Below, piece after piece: positions 51,400 through 59,622 of a DNA stretch of 64,000 nucleotides. The DNA lies in NCBI GenBank assembly GCA_913048115.1, contig CAJWVI010000003.1, positions 1 to 64,000 on the forward strand. The letters are read 5' to 3'. This DNA comes from an uncultured Flavobacteriaceae bacterium. Its GTDB lineage: Bacteria > Bacteroidota > Bacteroidia > Flavobacteriales > Flavobacteriaceae. Numbering within the stretch: position 1 is the stretch's first letter; each line of letters opens with the position of its first letter. Position numbers and translations under genes: made by a program. Under the pieces are notes generated by a model. The model was not told the DNA's origin. It was given only the letters and a program-made list of their open reading frames with translations, and did no database searches.

Positions 51400-52929
51400 A
51401 TGTTTACACCTCAGGATCTTGAGCAAATTATTTCACACGGCTTAGACGAAAACGGCATAAGACAACAACTTAAAACCTTTGAAAACGGTGCGCCGTTCAC
51501 TCAAATTGTTAGAGCTGCTAGTATAGGCAATGGTGTTGAATTTTATGATTTGGTTGCGCAAAAAGAGCTGGCTGGATATTATGATGAAAAAAAAGATCAA
51601 AAAGATATTGTAAAGTTTGTGCCTGCTAGTGGTGCAGCTACAAGAATGTTTGGGTTTTTACACACATTTTTAGATGATTATAATCCAGAGGAAGATGGCT
51701 TGACGGCGTATATTAAAAAAAATGGCTTAGATTCTTTGAAAACCTTTTTTGATAACCTTAAGTATTTTCCTTTTACACGTTTGGTTCGCGAAGAAATTAG
51801 AAAACAATACCCAAAGTATAAGCAATCTCAAACGGGGTTGCGTATGCGTTGTTTTGTGTCTTTATTGCTAGGGAAGAACGATCTTAATTATGGAGGTATG
51901 CCAAAAGGACTTATACCATTTCATAAGTATTCAAAATACACTAGAACAGCTTTTGAAGAGCAACTATTTGAGGCAACCCAATATGCAGCTGTTGATGGGG
52001 TAGCACATTTACATTTTACATTCTCACCTCAACACCTCAGGCTTTTTAAAGATGCATTTGAAAAGGTTAAAAACAGAATCATAAAGAAAACAAAAGTAAC
52101 GGTAAGAATTTCGTATTCTTTCCAAGATGCAAGTACCGATACTATAGCTGTAGATCTAGAAAATAAACCCTTTAAGAATAAAGAAGGAAACTTGGTTTTT
52201 AGGCCAGCGGGTCATGGTGCCCTTATTAAAAATCTTAATGAAGTAGACGCAGATGTTATTTTTATTAAAAACATTGATAATGTTACAGTAGAAGAGCACA
52301 TTCGGGATGTTGCTGCTAGTAAAAAAATGTTAGCTGGTAGAATGTTGCAATTACAGCATAAAATTTTTGGATATCTAGATGGCATCGTAAAAGACCAAAT
52401 AACCCAAGAGAGGTTAACAGAAATGAAAACTTTTTTATGGAAAGATCTTCATATTAAAGAAATTCCAGAAACTAAAGCTGGTATTGCTGAAATTTTAAAT
52501 AGACCAATTCGGGTTTGTGGTGTAGTAAAAAACACCGGAGCACCTGGCGGTGGTCCTTTCTGGGTAAAAGGCGTAGAGGGTCAGCTTTCGTTGCAAATTG
52601 TTGAAATTTCTCAAATAGATACCTCAGACCCTCGCCAGGTTGGAATTATTGAAGATGCTACTCATTTCAACCCAGTAGATCTTGTATGTGGTACTAGAAA
52701 CCATATAGGCGAAAAATATAACCTCAATCATTATGTTGACCCTTTGGCTTGTTTTATTTCAGACAAGACCGTCGAAGGAGCTCCTATAAAAGCATTGGAG
52801 GCGCCAGGTTTATGGAATGGCGCCATGGCACATTGGAACACTATTTTTGTTGAAGTTCCTTTGTTTACTTTTAGTCCTGTAAAGGATGTAAATGATTTGT
52901 TGCATCTAGCCCACCAACCCAACGCATAA
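51400..52929 (+). CDS. DUF4301 family protein
   Basis: FVPASGAATRMFGFLHTFL, RVCGVVKNTGAPGGGPFWVKG. Confidence 0.8.
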   Translation: MFTPQDLEQIISHGLDENGIRQQLKTFENGAPFTQIVRAASIGNGVEFYDLVAQKELAGYYDEKKDQKDIVKFVPASGAATRMFGFLHTFLDDYNPEEDGLTAYIKKNGLDSLKTFFDNLKYFPFTRLVREEIRKQYPKYKQSQTGLRMRCFVSLLLGKNDLNYGGMPKGLIPFHKYSKYTRTAFEEQLFEATQYAAVDGVAHLHFTFSPQHLRLFKDAFEKVKNRIIKKTKVTVRISYSFQDASTDTIAVDLENKPFKNKEGNLVFRPAGHGALIKNLNEVDADVIFIKNIDNVTVEEHIRDVAASKKMLAGRMLQLQHKIFGYLDGIVKDQITQERLTEMKTFLWKDLHIKEIPETKAGIAEILNRPIRVCGVVKNTGAPGGGPFWVKGVEGQLSLQIVEISQIDTSDPRQVGIIEDATHFNPVDLVCGTRNHIGEKYNLNHYVDPLACFISDKTVEGAPIKALEAPGLWNGAMAHWNTIFVEVPLFTFSPVKDVNDLLHLAHQPNA

Positions 52930-53333
52930 TGGATGCTTCATCACTTAAAAAAGAGCTTAGCTTTAAAGCAGTAAGCAGTAGCGGTCCTGGAGGACAGCAC
53001 GTTAATAAAACGGCTAGTAAAGTTGCTATTAGTTTTACGATTGCTAGTTCTACACTCTTTACAGACAAACAAAAAGAACGCTTGCTTGAAAAATTAAAAC
53101 ACCGGGTTTCTGCAGATGGAATACTCACGGTAACCTGCAGCGAATCTAGAAGCCAACACCGCAATAAGGCTTTGGGTATTCAAAGGCTAGTTGCCCTTCT
53201 TCAAAAAAGTCTCCAGGTTCCTAAGTTTAGAAAGAAAACGCGTCCATCAAGAAATGCGCTAGAAAAACGTATTACATCAAAAAAAACACAAGCACTTAAA
53301 AAAGCAAATAGAAAACCTCCAGCAATAGAATAG
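52929..53333 (+). CDS. arfB: Aminoacyl-tRNA hydrolase/ribosome rescue factor ArfB (YaeJ-like)
   Basis: SSGPGGQHVNKTASKV GGQ motif; basic C-terminal tail; about 134 aa. Confidence 0.9.
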   Translation: MDASSLKKELSFKAVSSSGPGGQHVNKTASKVAISFTIASSTLFTDKQKERLLEKLKHRVSADGILTVTCSESRSQHRNKALGIQRLVALLQKSLQVPKFRKKTRPSRNALEKRITSKKTQALKKANRKPPAIE

Positions 53334-53527
53334 CTGCTTTTAAAAAGTGCTTTCACCAAATATTTTTATTAGAGATTTCTGTCTAGTGTAATAAATAGGA
53401 TATTATTTCCAAAAAAGAACATTGAATTTAAACTGTTGTAACACCTTAATTTAAAGTAAATTATTGCTGCTTGAATGTGTTGAGTATGATTTTGCACTTC
53501 AGGTTTATTTTATTTTATAATTATTGT

Positions 53528-53557
53528 TTGTAGTATTCCTAATAAACATATCTTTGT
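53528..53557 (+). promoter_or_regulatory. Bacteroidota promoter TTTG-N18-TATCTTTG driving the TPP riboswitch
   Basis: TTTG at 53528-53531 and TATCTTTG at 53550-53557. Confidence 0.75.
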
Positions 53558-53565
53558 ACCACATC

Positions 53566-53716
53566 TCAAAGGGGTGCTACATAATTTTTGATTGAAAAAT
53601 AGAGCGTATAGATATGAGAATTAATTCTTGTATCAAAAACTCGGTTTGAATATATAAAATTATAATGGCTGAGATTATACCCATAGAACCTAGAACAGGT
53701 AATGCTGTTTAGGAAT
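53566..53716 (+). ncRNA. TPP (THI-element) riboswitch with extended P3
   Basis: AAAGGGGTGC ... GGCTGAGATTATACCCATAGAACCTAGAACAGGTAATGCTGTTTAGGAA. Confidence 0.92.
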
Positions 53717-53728
53717 TTTACTGTTGCA

Positions 53729-53790
53729 TCGATCGCAGTCGAGATGTATTATATCGAGAATATTCTTTATTGTCCTCGATTGCGCTCGGC
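53729..53790. repeat. Imperfect palindrome of the flavobacterial CTCGA(c/t)TGCG(c/a)TCG(a/g) type in the riboswitch-TBDR leader
   Basis: TCGATCGCAGTCGAGA (53729-53744) versus inverted CCTCGATTGCGCTCGGC (53774-53790). Confidence 0.6.
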
Positions 53791-53851
53791 CTTAAAACAA
53801 TTATTTAATAAGAATAATTACCCCTTTTATTCGTCACAAAAACAAGTACGA

Positions 53852-56023
53852 ATGAAATATTTTATGTTTACTTTTTTATTGAGTGCAGGGATCCTCCAGG
53901 CACAAGAAAGACTTCAAGACACTACAAAAATCGAACCGCTACAAGAGGTATATCTCAAAGCTGTGAGAGTAGATGCAGATTCTCCAATTACACATAGCAA
54001 CCTTAGTAAAGAAGACCTTGCAAAACGAAATTTAGGGCAAGATATTCCTGTATTGCTTAATTACCTTCCCGGTGTTGTCACTACCAGTGACGCAGGTGCT
54101 GGAGTAGGGTATACAGGTATTAGAGTTCGGGGTAGTGATGCTACTCGTGTTAATGTTACTATTAACGGGATCCCCTATAATGATAGCGAAAGCCAAGGTA
54201 CTTTTTGGGTAAACCTCCCAGACTTTGCTTCTTCTGTAGAAAGTCTTCAACTTCAAAGAGGTGTTGGGACCTCAACCAATGGTTCTGGTTCTTTTGGCGC
54301 TAGTTTAAACATAGAAACAGATCGTTCTGCAAAGCAGGCATATGGGCAAATTGCAAATAGTTACGGTTCTTTTGATACTTGGAAACACAGCGCAAAGTTT
54401 TCTACAGGATTGTTAAATGATCATGTTGAAATTTCTGGAAGGCTTTCAAAGATTAAGAGTGATGGTTATATAGATCGTGCTGCTAGTGATTTGAAGTCTT
54501 ATTTCTTACAAGGTTCTTATAAGAGTGACAACACGTTTATTAAAGCTTTGGCTTTTGGTGGACGAGAAATTACGAACCAATCATGGTTTGGTATTGATGA
54601 GCAAACGCTAAACACTAACCCAAGGTTTAACCCCGCAGGAATATATACCGATGAAGATGGAACCGTTCGTTTTCACCAAAACCAAGTAGATGATTATGAT
54701 CAAGACCACTACCAGGTAATATGGAACCAACGTTATAATAATAACTGGAGCACAAGCGCAACTCTCAATTATACTAAAGGGAGTGGGTTTTTTGAAGAAT
54801 ATAAAGAAGATGCCGCTCTTGATTTTCATGGTCTACTACCAGTTACAATTGACGGGGAGACTACTACCGAGTCTGATTTGGTGAGACGTCGATGGTTGGA
54901 GAATAATTTTTACGCATTAAGTGCAAACATGCATTATAAAGATGAAAACTGGGACACCACTACAGGTGTTTTTTACAGCTATTATCAAGGGCTTCATTTT
55001 GGAGAGGTGATTTGGGCAAATTATTTTACAGGAGCAAATTTGGGAGATCGTTATTACAACGGCACTGGAGACAAACATGAGTTTACTGCCTTCTCTAAGG
55101 CAACCTATCAATTAACTAATTCTTTGTCCTTTTTTGGTGATTTACAACTACGTGTTGTAAACTATAAAACTGCTGGATTAACTAGTGACAAAGTCAATAT
55201 GTTAGTAAATGAATCGTATGAGTTTTTTAACCCAAAGTTTGGTGCTAGTTACACCCTAAATAAAGAGAATCAATTTTATTTTTCTTATGGTAGAGCAAGT
55301 AGAGAGCCAAGGCGAAGTGATTTTGAAGAGGGAGTATTCACACCAGAGAAACTAGACGATTATGAATTAGGATGGCGTTTTGTAAGTGACAAAGTAAGCC
55401 TAAACACCAACCTTTACTATATGGATTATAAAGACCAGCTAGTACTCACAGGTCAACTCGATGACTCTGGGGGTTTTATAAGAGAAACAAGCGGTAATAG
55501 TTACAGAGCAGGACTTGAAATTGAAGCAGATGTTACTGTCTTAAAGCAATTGCACATTAGACCAAATGTAGCTTTGAGCAGCAATAAAAACAGAGATTTT
55601 ACAAGCTCAAGAGATGGCGAATTGGTGAACCTAGGGACAACAAATATTTCATTTTCTCCATCATTTATTGCAGGAAATAGTATTGATTTCACTCCTTCGA
55701 AAAATCTTCAAGTATCATTACTTTCTAAATATGTAGGATCACAATATTTAGGAAATATTGACAGCGAAACCTCGAAGCTAGATGCATATTTCTTAAATGA
55801 TTTTAATGTAAACTACACCATTACAAAACTACCTTTTGCAGACACTTTGGTGTTGAGTGGTTTGGTGAATAATATTTTTGATGTAAAATATGTATCAAAT
55901 GGTTATTTTTTCACCTATGATGATGATTTTAGCACTCCCGGAACAGTTACTACCATAGAAGGAGCTGGTTTCTATCCGCAAGCAGGGATTAACTTTTTGG
56001 TTGGAGCCACCCTCACATTTTAA
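53852..56023 (+). CDS. TonB-dependent receptor, predicted thiamine/thiamine-derivative uptake (start trimmed)
   Basis: Plug domain PVLLNYLPGVVTTSDAGAGVGYTGIRVRGSDATRVNVTINGIPYND; C-terminal aromatic strand VGATLTF; TPP riboswitch upstream. Confidence 0.93.
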   Translation: MKYFMFTFLLSAGILQAQERLQDTTKIEPLQEVYLKAVRVDADSPITHSNLSKEDLAKRNLGQDIPVLLNYLPGVVTTSDAGAGVGYTGIRVRGSDATRVNVTINGIPYNDSESQGTFWVNLPDFASSVESLQLQRGVGTSTNGSGSFGASLNIETDRSAKQAYGQIANSYGSFDTWKHSAKFSTGLLNDHVEISGRLSKIKSDGYIDRAASDLKSYFLQGSYKSDNTFIKALAFGGREITNQSWFGIDEQTLNTNPRFNPAGIYTDEDGTVRFHQNQVDDYDQDHYQVIWNQRYNNNWSTSATLNYTKGSGFFEEYKEDAALDFHGLLPVTIDGETTTESDLVRRRWLENNFYALSANMHYKDENWDTTTGVFYSYYQGLHFGEVIWANYFTGANLGDRYYNGTGDKHEFTAFSKATYQLTNSLSFFGDLQLRVVNYKTAGLTSDKVNMLVNESYEFFNPKFGASYTLNKENQFYFSYGRASREPRRSDFEEGVFTPEKLDDYELGWRFVSDKVSLNTNLYYMDYKDQLVLTGQLDDSGGFIRETSGNSYRAGLEIEADVTVLKQLHIRPNVALSSNKNRDFTSSRDGELVNLGTTNISFSPSFIAGNSIDFTPSKNLQVSLLSKYVGSQYLGNIDSETSKLDAYFLNDFNVNYTITKLPFADTLVLSGLVNNIFDVKYVSNGYFFTYDDDFSTPGTVTTIEGAGFYPQAGINFLVGATLTF

Positions 56024-56138
56024 CTAATAACATTAAACTAATAGATTAGTGAATAATACTCTAGAGATCGCTATTGCTTAAAAAAGCAACGCTTATTACT
56101 CTGTGTTGTAGTGAGAAATCTAATATTAAACTAATATT

Positions 56139-56196
56139 ACCCTTGTTGTATAGTTTTTGTATGGCCAAACAATAAAAACTATTTAATAACAAGGGT
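56139..56196. repeat. Two-part inverted repeat abutting the GH16 promoter
   Basis: ACCCTTGTT..ATAGTTTTT-(15 nt)-AAAAACTAT..AACAAGGGT. Confidence 0.75.
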
Positions 56197-56224
56197 TATA
56201 TTTGATTTTTTTAAATTGCTCTTT

Positions 56225-57808
56225 ATGAAACATACACCTGGTCATTTATTTCTCCTCTTCTTATTTTTAAGCCATCTGTCTTGCGCGCAGCAAATGCCAT
56301 TAGACTTTTCTAACCCATCAGAAAATTTTTCCTCTTTCATGGGCAGTAGCTTCTCTTTTAATTCAGACCCTGATAATACTAGCAATGATGTAGGCCAATT
56401 TTTTAATGACGGGTCTAATCCTTGGCAAGGATTTTATCTTGATTTGGAAAGAGCCATTGATTTAGATTTTCAAAATACTATTTCTTTATCTTTTTATGGC
56501 TTTGACCCTAATGCCCATACGGTATTAATAAAATTAGAGAATGGTCAGAACCCTGATGTTGAAGTTACTCAAAACATACCCGCTGGTGGTGGTTGGACAG
56601 ACAACGTTGTGTTTGATTTTTCACAAGCTGTACTTAGTTCAGACGGAGTTACCCCAGTAAATGCGACGGGAGAATACACTAGATTGGTTATTTTTATAGA
56701 TGGAGGTGTTTTAACTGCAGGGACTTATTTACTGGATAGTATTGATGATGGTTCTACAGAAATAAACCTACACGAGATTGATGTAGAGTATACCAATTTG
56801 GTGTGGGAAGATCAATTTGAGACTCCAGGGCTTGTAAATCCATCCAAATGGCATCATCAAACTCAGGTTATTATTCCCGGTGTAGGCTGGGCTAACAATG
56901 AAGAGCAACATTATACAGACCGCATAGATAATTCTTTTGTAGATACTTCAGGGTTTTTAAACATCGTTGCAAAACAAGAAACCTTTACAGATCAAGGCTT
57001 GACAAAAAACTATACTTCAGCTAGATTAAATGCTAAATTTGCCTTCACTTATGGAAGGGTAGATGTAAGAGCAAAATTACCTATTGAGTCTGGTACTTGG
57101 CCCGCCATTTGGATGCTGGGCAAAAACATCAATGAAAATGGGGGTTTTTGGGACCCAGAATTTGGCACAACTAGTTGGCCTGCTTGTGGAGAGATTGATA
57201 TAGTAGAACACGGTATATTTCCAAACGAAGATATAAACTATATCAACAGTGCTCTGCATAGTCCATGTTGTTATGGGGGTGGCCCAAATGCAGGAGGGAC
57301 TATTGCATCAGATCTTGAGAACGATTTTCATGTATACTCATTAAACTGGTCTCCAGATCAAATAACATTTTTACTAGATGGTGTTGGCTATTACACGTAT
57401 AATCCTGCTATTAAAGACGCCAATACATGGCCATTTTTTGAAGATCAATATGTGTTGCTAAACATAGCTATTGGTGGGTATGCAGGAAATACAGCGCCAG
57501 GGTTTGATCAAGACGATATGCTTGTAGATTATGTAAAGGTCTATCAACAAGGGGAATTAAACACCGGCGTAATTCATGACTTAGAGAATAAGGTGAGCGT
57601 ATATCCAAACCCAAGTAATGATGTAATTACTATAGATACACAAATACCAATAAGTATTTTACAGCTGTTTGATGTGTTTGGTAAAAGAGTACTTGTCAAA
57701 CAAAACGATAGTACATCTATAGATGTAAAAGCCGTTTCGCCTGGAATGTATTTTCTAGTCATTACCTCAAACAATCAAGAAATTATAAAGAAGGTGATTA
57801 TTAATTAA
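56225..57808 (+). CDS. Secreted glycoside hydrolase family 16 (laminarinase-type) with T9SS type A sorting domain
   Basis: GEIDIVEHG active-site motif; WPAIWMLGKN; YPNPSNDVITIDTQ...VISNNQEIIKKVIIN-type sorting domain. Confidence 0.93.
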   Translation: MKHTPGHLFLLFLFLSHLSCAQQMPLDFSNPSENFSSFMGSSFSFNSDPDNTSNDVGQFFNDGSNPWQGFYLDLERAIDLDFQNTISLSFYGFDPNAHTVLIKLENGQNPDVEVTQNIPAGGGWTDNVVFDFSQAVLSSDGVTPVNATGEYTRLVIFIDGGVLTAGTYLLDSIDDGSTEINLHEIDVEYTNLVWEDQFETPGLVNPSKWHHQTQVIIPGVGWANNEEQHYTDRIDNSFVDTSGFLNIVAKQETFTDQGLTKNYTSARLNAKFAFTYGRVDVRAKLPIESGTWPAIWMLGKNINENGGFWDPEFGTTSWPACGEIDIVEHGIFPNEDINYINSALHSPCCYGGGPNAGGTIASDLENDFHVYSLNWSPDQITFLLDGVGYYTYNPAIKDANTWPFFEDQYVLLNIAIGGYAGNTAPGFDQDDMLVDYVKVYQQGELNTGVIHDLENKVSVYPNPSNDVITIDTQIPISILQLFDVFGKRVLVKQNDSTSIDVKAVSPGMYFLVITSNNQEIIKKVIIN

Positions 57809-57831
57809 TTTAACAGCAACCGCAGCCCGGC

Positions 57832-58269
57832 TTAGTTTGTAATTCTCAAGGTCGTTCCAGTACGCTCTATTCTATAGCCTAGCATTGGGTAAAGTTCTGG
57901 CATCGTTTTATGCTGCCCTGTTACTATATTGTAGGTATTATCCTCATTTGGACAAGGGCAAGATGCTTCAATACCATTAATAGTCATTCTAGAACAATCG
58001 TTAGCAATATGGTTTGGGTCGGCTAATTCAAATGCTGTAAATAGATCTTCATTTAATCGATACACCACAATGCCACGAACACCTTGGCTAGTAATTATTG
58101 CAGACCCTCCTGGAAAATTAAGGTCACTGTACTGAGGCAAGTTTAAGTTTATAATAATATTTACTTGTGGGTTTATTAAATAAGGATTGTATTGATTAAT
58201 AGATTGGTCATCAGTATCACATCCTAGTAGTGTAAAAAGTAGCAGTATGGCTGCCCAAACATTTTTCAT
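57832..58269 (-). CDS. Lipoprotein with degenerate Rieske-like fold
   Basis: Lipobox LLGCDTD; NDCSRMTINGIEASCPCPNEDNTYNIVTGQ...YRIERTGTTLRITN. Confidence 0.6.
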   Translation of the reverse strand: MKNVWAAILLLFTLLGCDTDDQSINQYNPYLINPQVNIIINLNLPQYSDLNFPGGSAIITSQGVRGIVVYRLNEDLFTAFELADPNHIANDCSRMTINGIEASCPCPNEDNTYNIVTGQHKTMPELYPMLGYRIERTGTTLRITN

Positions 58270-58327
58270 TTTTTATACAATTTTAGAGTTACGAAAGTAC
58301 AAAAATTAGGTAACAATTTTTTTTTAG

Positions 58328-58335
58328 TATATTTG
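58328..58335 (+). promoter_or_regulatory. -7 box TATATTTG upstream of greA leader/sRNA
   Basis: TAnnTTTG match. Confidence 0.6.
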
Positions 58336-58372
58336 TAGTATATAATCCCGTCCTGTATGGGATTTTTCTATT

Positions 58373-58418
58373 CCTGCCCCTGTATGATGTAAATCATACC
58401 AATTAGGCAGGTTTTTTT
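58373..58418 (+). terminator. Strong intrinsic terminator/attenuator upstream of greA
   Basis: CCTGCC-cct-GTATGAT-gtaa-ATCATAC-caatta-GGCAGG-TTTTTTT. Confidence 0.85.
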
Positions 58419-58478
58419 GACAAATAGCTTGACGATGAAGCATGGCTATATTTCACCTAATTTAACAATGGTAACACA

Positions 58479-58955
58479 ATGAGTAAAGTATCTTATTATA
58501 CCTCAGAGGGATTAAAAAAACTAAAAGAGGAGTTAAACCAACTTAAAGACATAGAACGCCCAAAAGCCTCTAATGATATTGGTGAAGCCCGCGATAAAGG
58601 AGACTTGAGTGAAAACGCAGAGTATGATGCTGCAAAAGAAGCACAAGGAATGTTGGAGATGCGCATTAGCAAACTAGAAGAAGTAGTAGCAAATGCTCGT
58701 GTAATTGATGAATCTCAATTAGACATGTCTAAGGTTTTAATTCATTCAACAGTGAAAATTAAAAATCAAGCCAACGGTATGGAAATGACCTACAAGTTGG
58801 TGGCTCAAAGTGAGGCAGATTTAAAAACAGGTAAGATTTCTGTAGATTCTCCTATTGGAAAAGGACTTCTAGGCAGCGAGGTTGGAGATCTTGCAGACGT
58901 TGTTGTACCAGCTGGAACCATGAAGTTTGAGGTAATTGAAATTTCTAGAGATTAA
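58479..58955 (+). CDS. greA: Transcription elongation factor GreA
   Basis: YTSEGLKKLKEELNQLKDIERPKASNDIGEARDKGDLSENAEYDAAKEAQ. Confidence 0.98.
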   Translation: MSKVSYYTSEGLKKLKEELNQLKDIERPKASNDIGEARDKGDLSENAEYDAAKEAQGMLEMRISKLEEVVANARVIDESQLDMSKVLIHSTVKIKNQANGMEMTYKLVAQSEADLKTGKISVDSPIGKGLLGSEVGDLADVVVPAGTMKFEVIEISRD

Positions 58956-59347
58956 TGGCAAGTATTTTCACAAAAATAATAACCGGAGAAATCCCTAGCT
59001 ACAAAGTAGCAGAAGACGACCAGTTTATTGCATTTTTAGATATTAATCCAAATGCTAGAGGCCATACCTTGTGTGTCCCGAAGCAAGAAACAAATAAGAT
59101 CTTTGATATGCAACCACAGCAGTATCTTGAGCTTATGCGCTTTAGCAGGCGCGTTGCTTTGGCAATAGAAAAAACAGTGCCTTGTAAGCGTATTGGGATG
59201 AGTGTTATTGGTCTAGAAGTGCCACATGTTCATGTTCATTTAATTCCATTAAATGACATGAAGGAAATGACATTTCAACACAAAGTAAAGCAGCATGAAA
59301 ATGATTTTATCTCCCTAGCTAAAGAGATTGCAAACAACCTAGAGTAG
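58955..59347 (+). CDS. HIT family hydrolase
   Basis: IFTKIITGEIPSYKVAEDD, VPHVHVHLIPL. Confidence 0.97.
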   Translation: MASIFTKIITGEIPSYKVAEDDQFIAFLDINPNARGHTLCVPKQETNKIFDMQPQQYLELMRFSRRVALAIEKTVPCKRIGMSVIGLEVPHVHVHLIPLNDMKEMTFQHKVKQHENDFISLAKEIANNLE

Positions 59348-59349
59348 CT

Positions 59350-59541
59350 ATTAAATAGCCTGCCAATCAATAAGAGTTTGTAGCTCCTATAAGATCTAGA
59401 TAGTGCTCTGGTATCATCTATTTTTTTTGGTGACTACCTCATTTTCCACCATGGCAATATGTGCAGCAGGACCCCAAAGGCAAAAAGCCCGAGTTTAAAA
59501 AAAACGGCAGCCACTTCTTTTAATTTTTGAGTTTCAGACAT
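59350..59541 (-). pseudogene. Truncated, frameshifted remnant of chromate transporter chrA N-terminus
   Basis: Minus strand MSETQKLKEVAAVFFKLGLFAFG | PAAHIAMVENEVVTKK | MIPEHYLDLIGATN in successive frames. Confidence 0.75.
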
Positions 59542-59563
59542 ATTTATTAGTGCTAAAAATAAT

Positions 59564-59601
59564 AAAAAACCCCATAGTTCAAAAGAACATATGGGGTTTT
59601 T
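59564..59601 (-). terminator. Terminator downstream of the PiT gene
   Basis: AAAAACCCCATAGTTC-aaaa-GAACATATGGGGTTTTT. Confidence 0.9.
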
Positions 59602-59622
59602 GAAAAGTTAAAAAAGGACTAC

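Noticed and set aside
53702-53851. N-terminal 50 aa of the TBDR ORF as called
   Set aside because: Overlaps the riboswitch 3' end and the palindromic repeat; real signal peptide starts at MKYFMFTFLLSAGILQAQ (53852).
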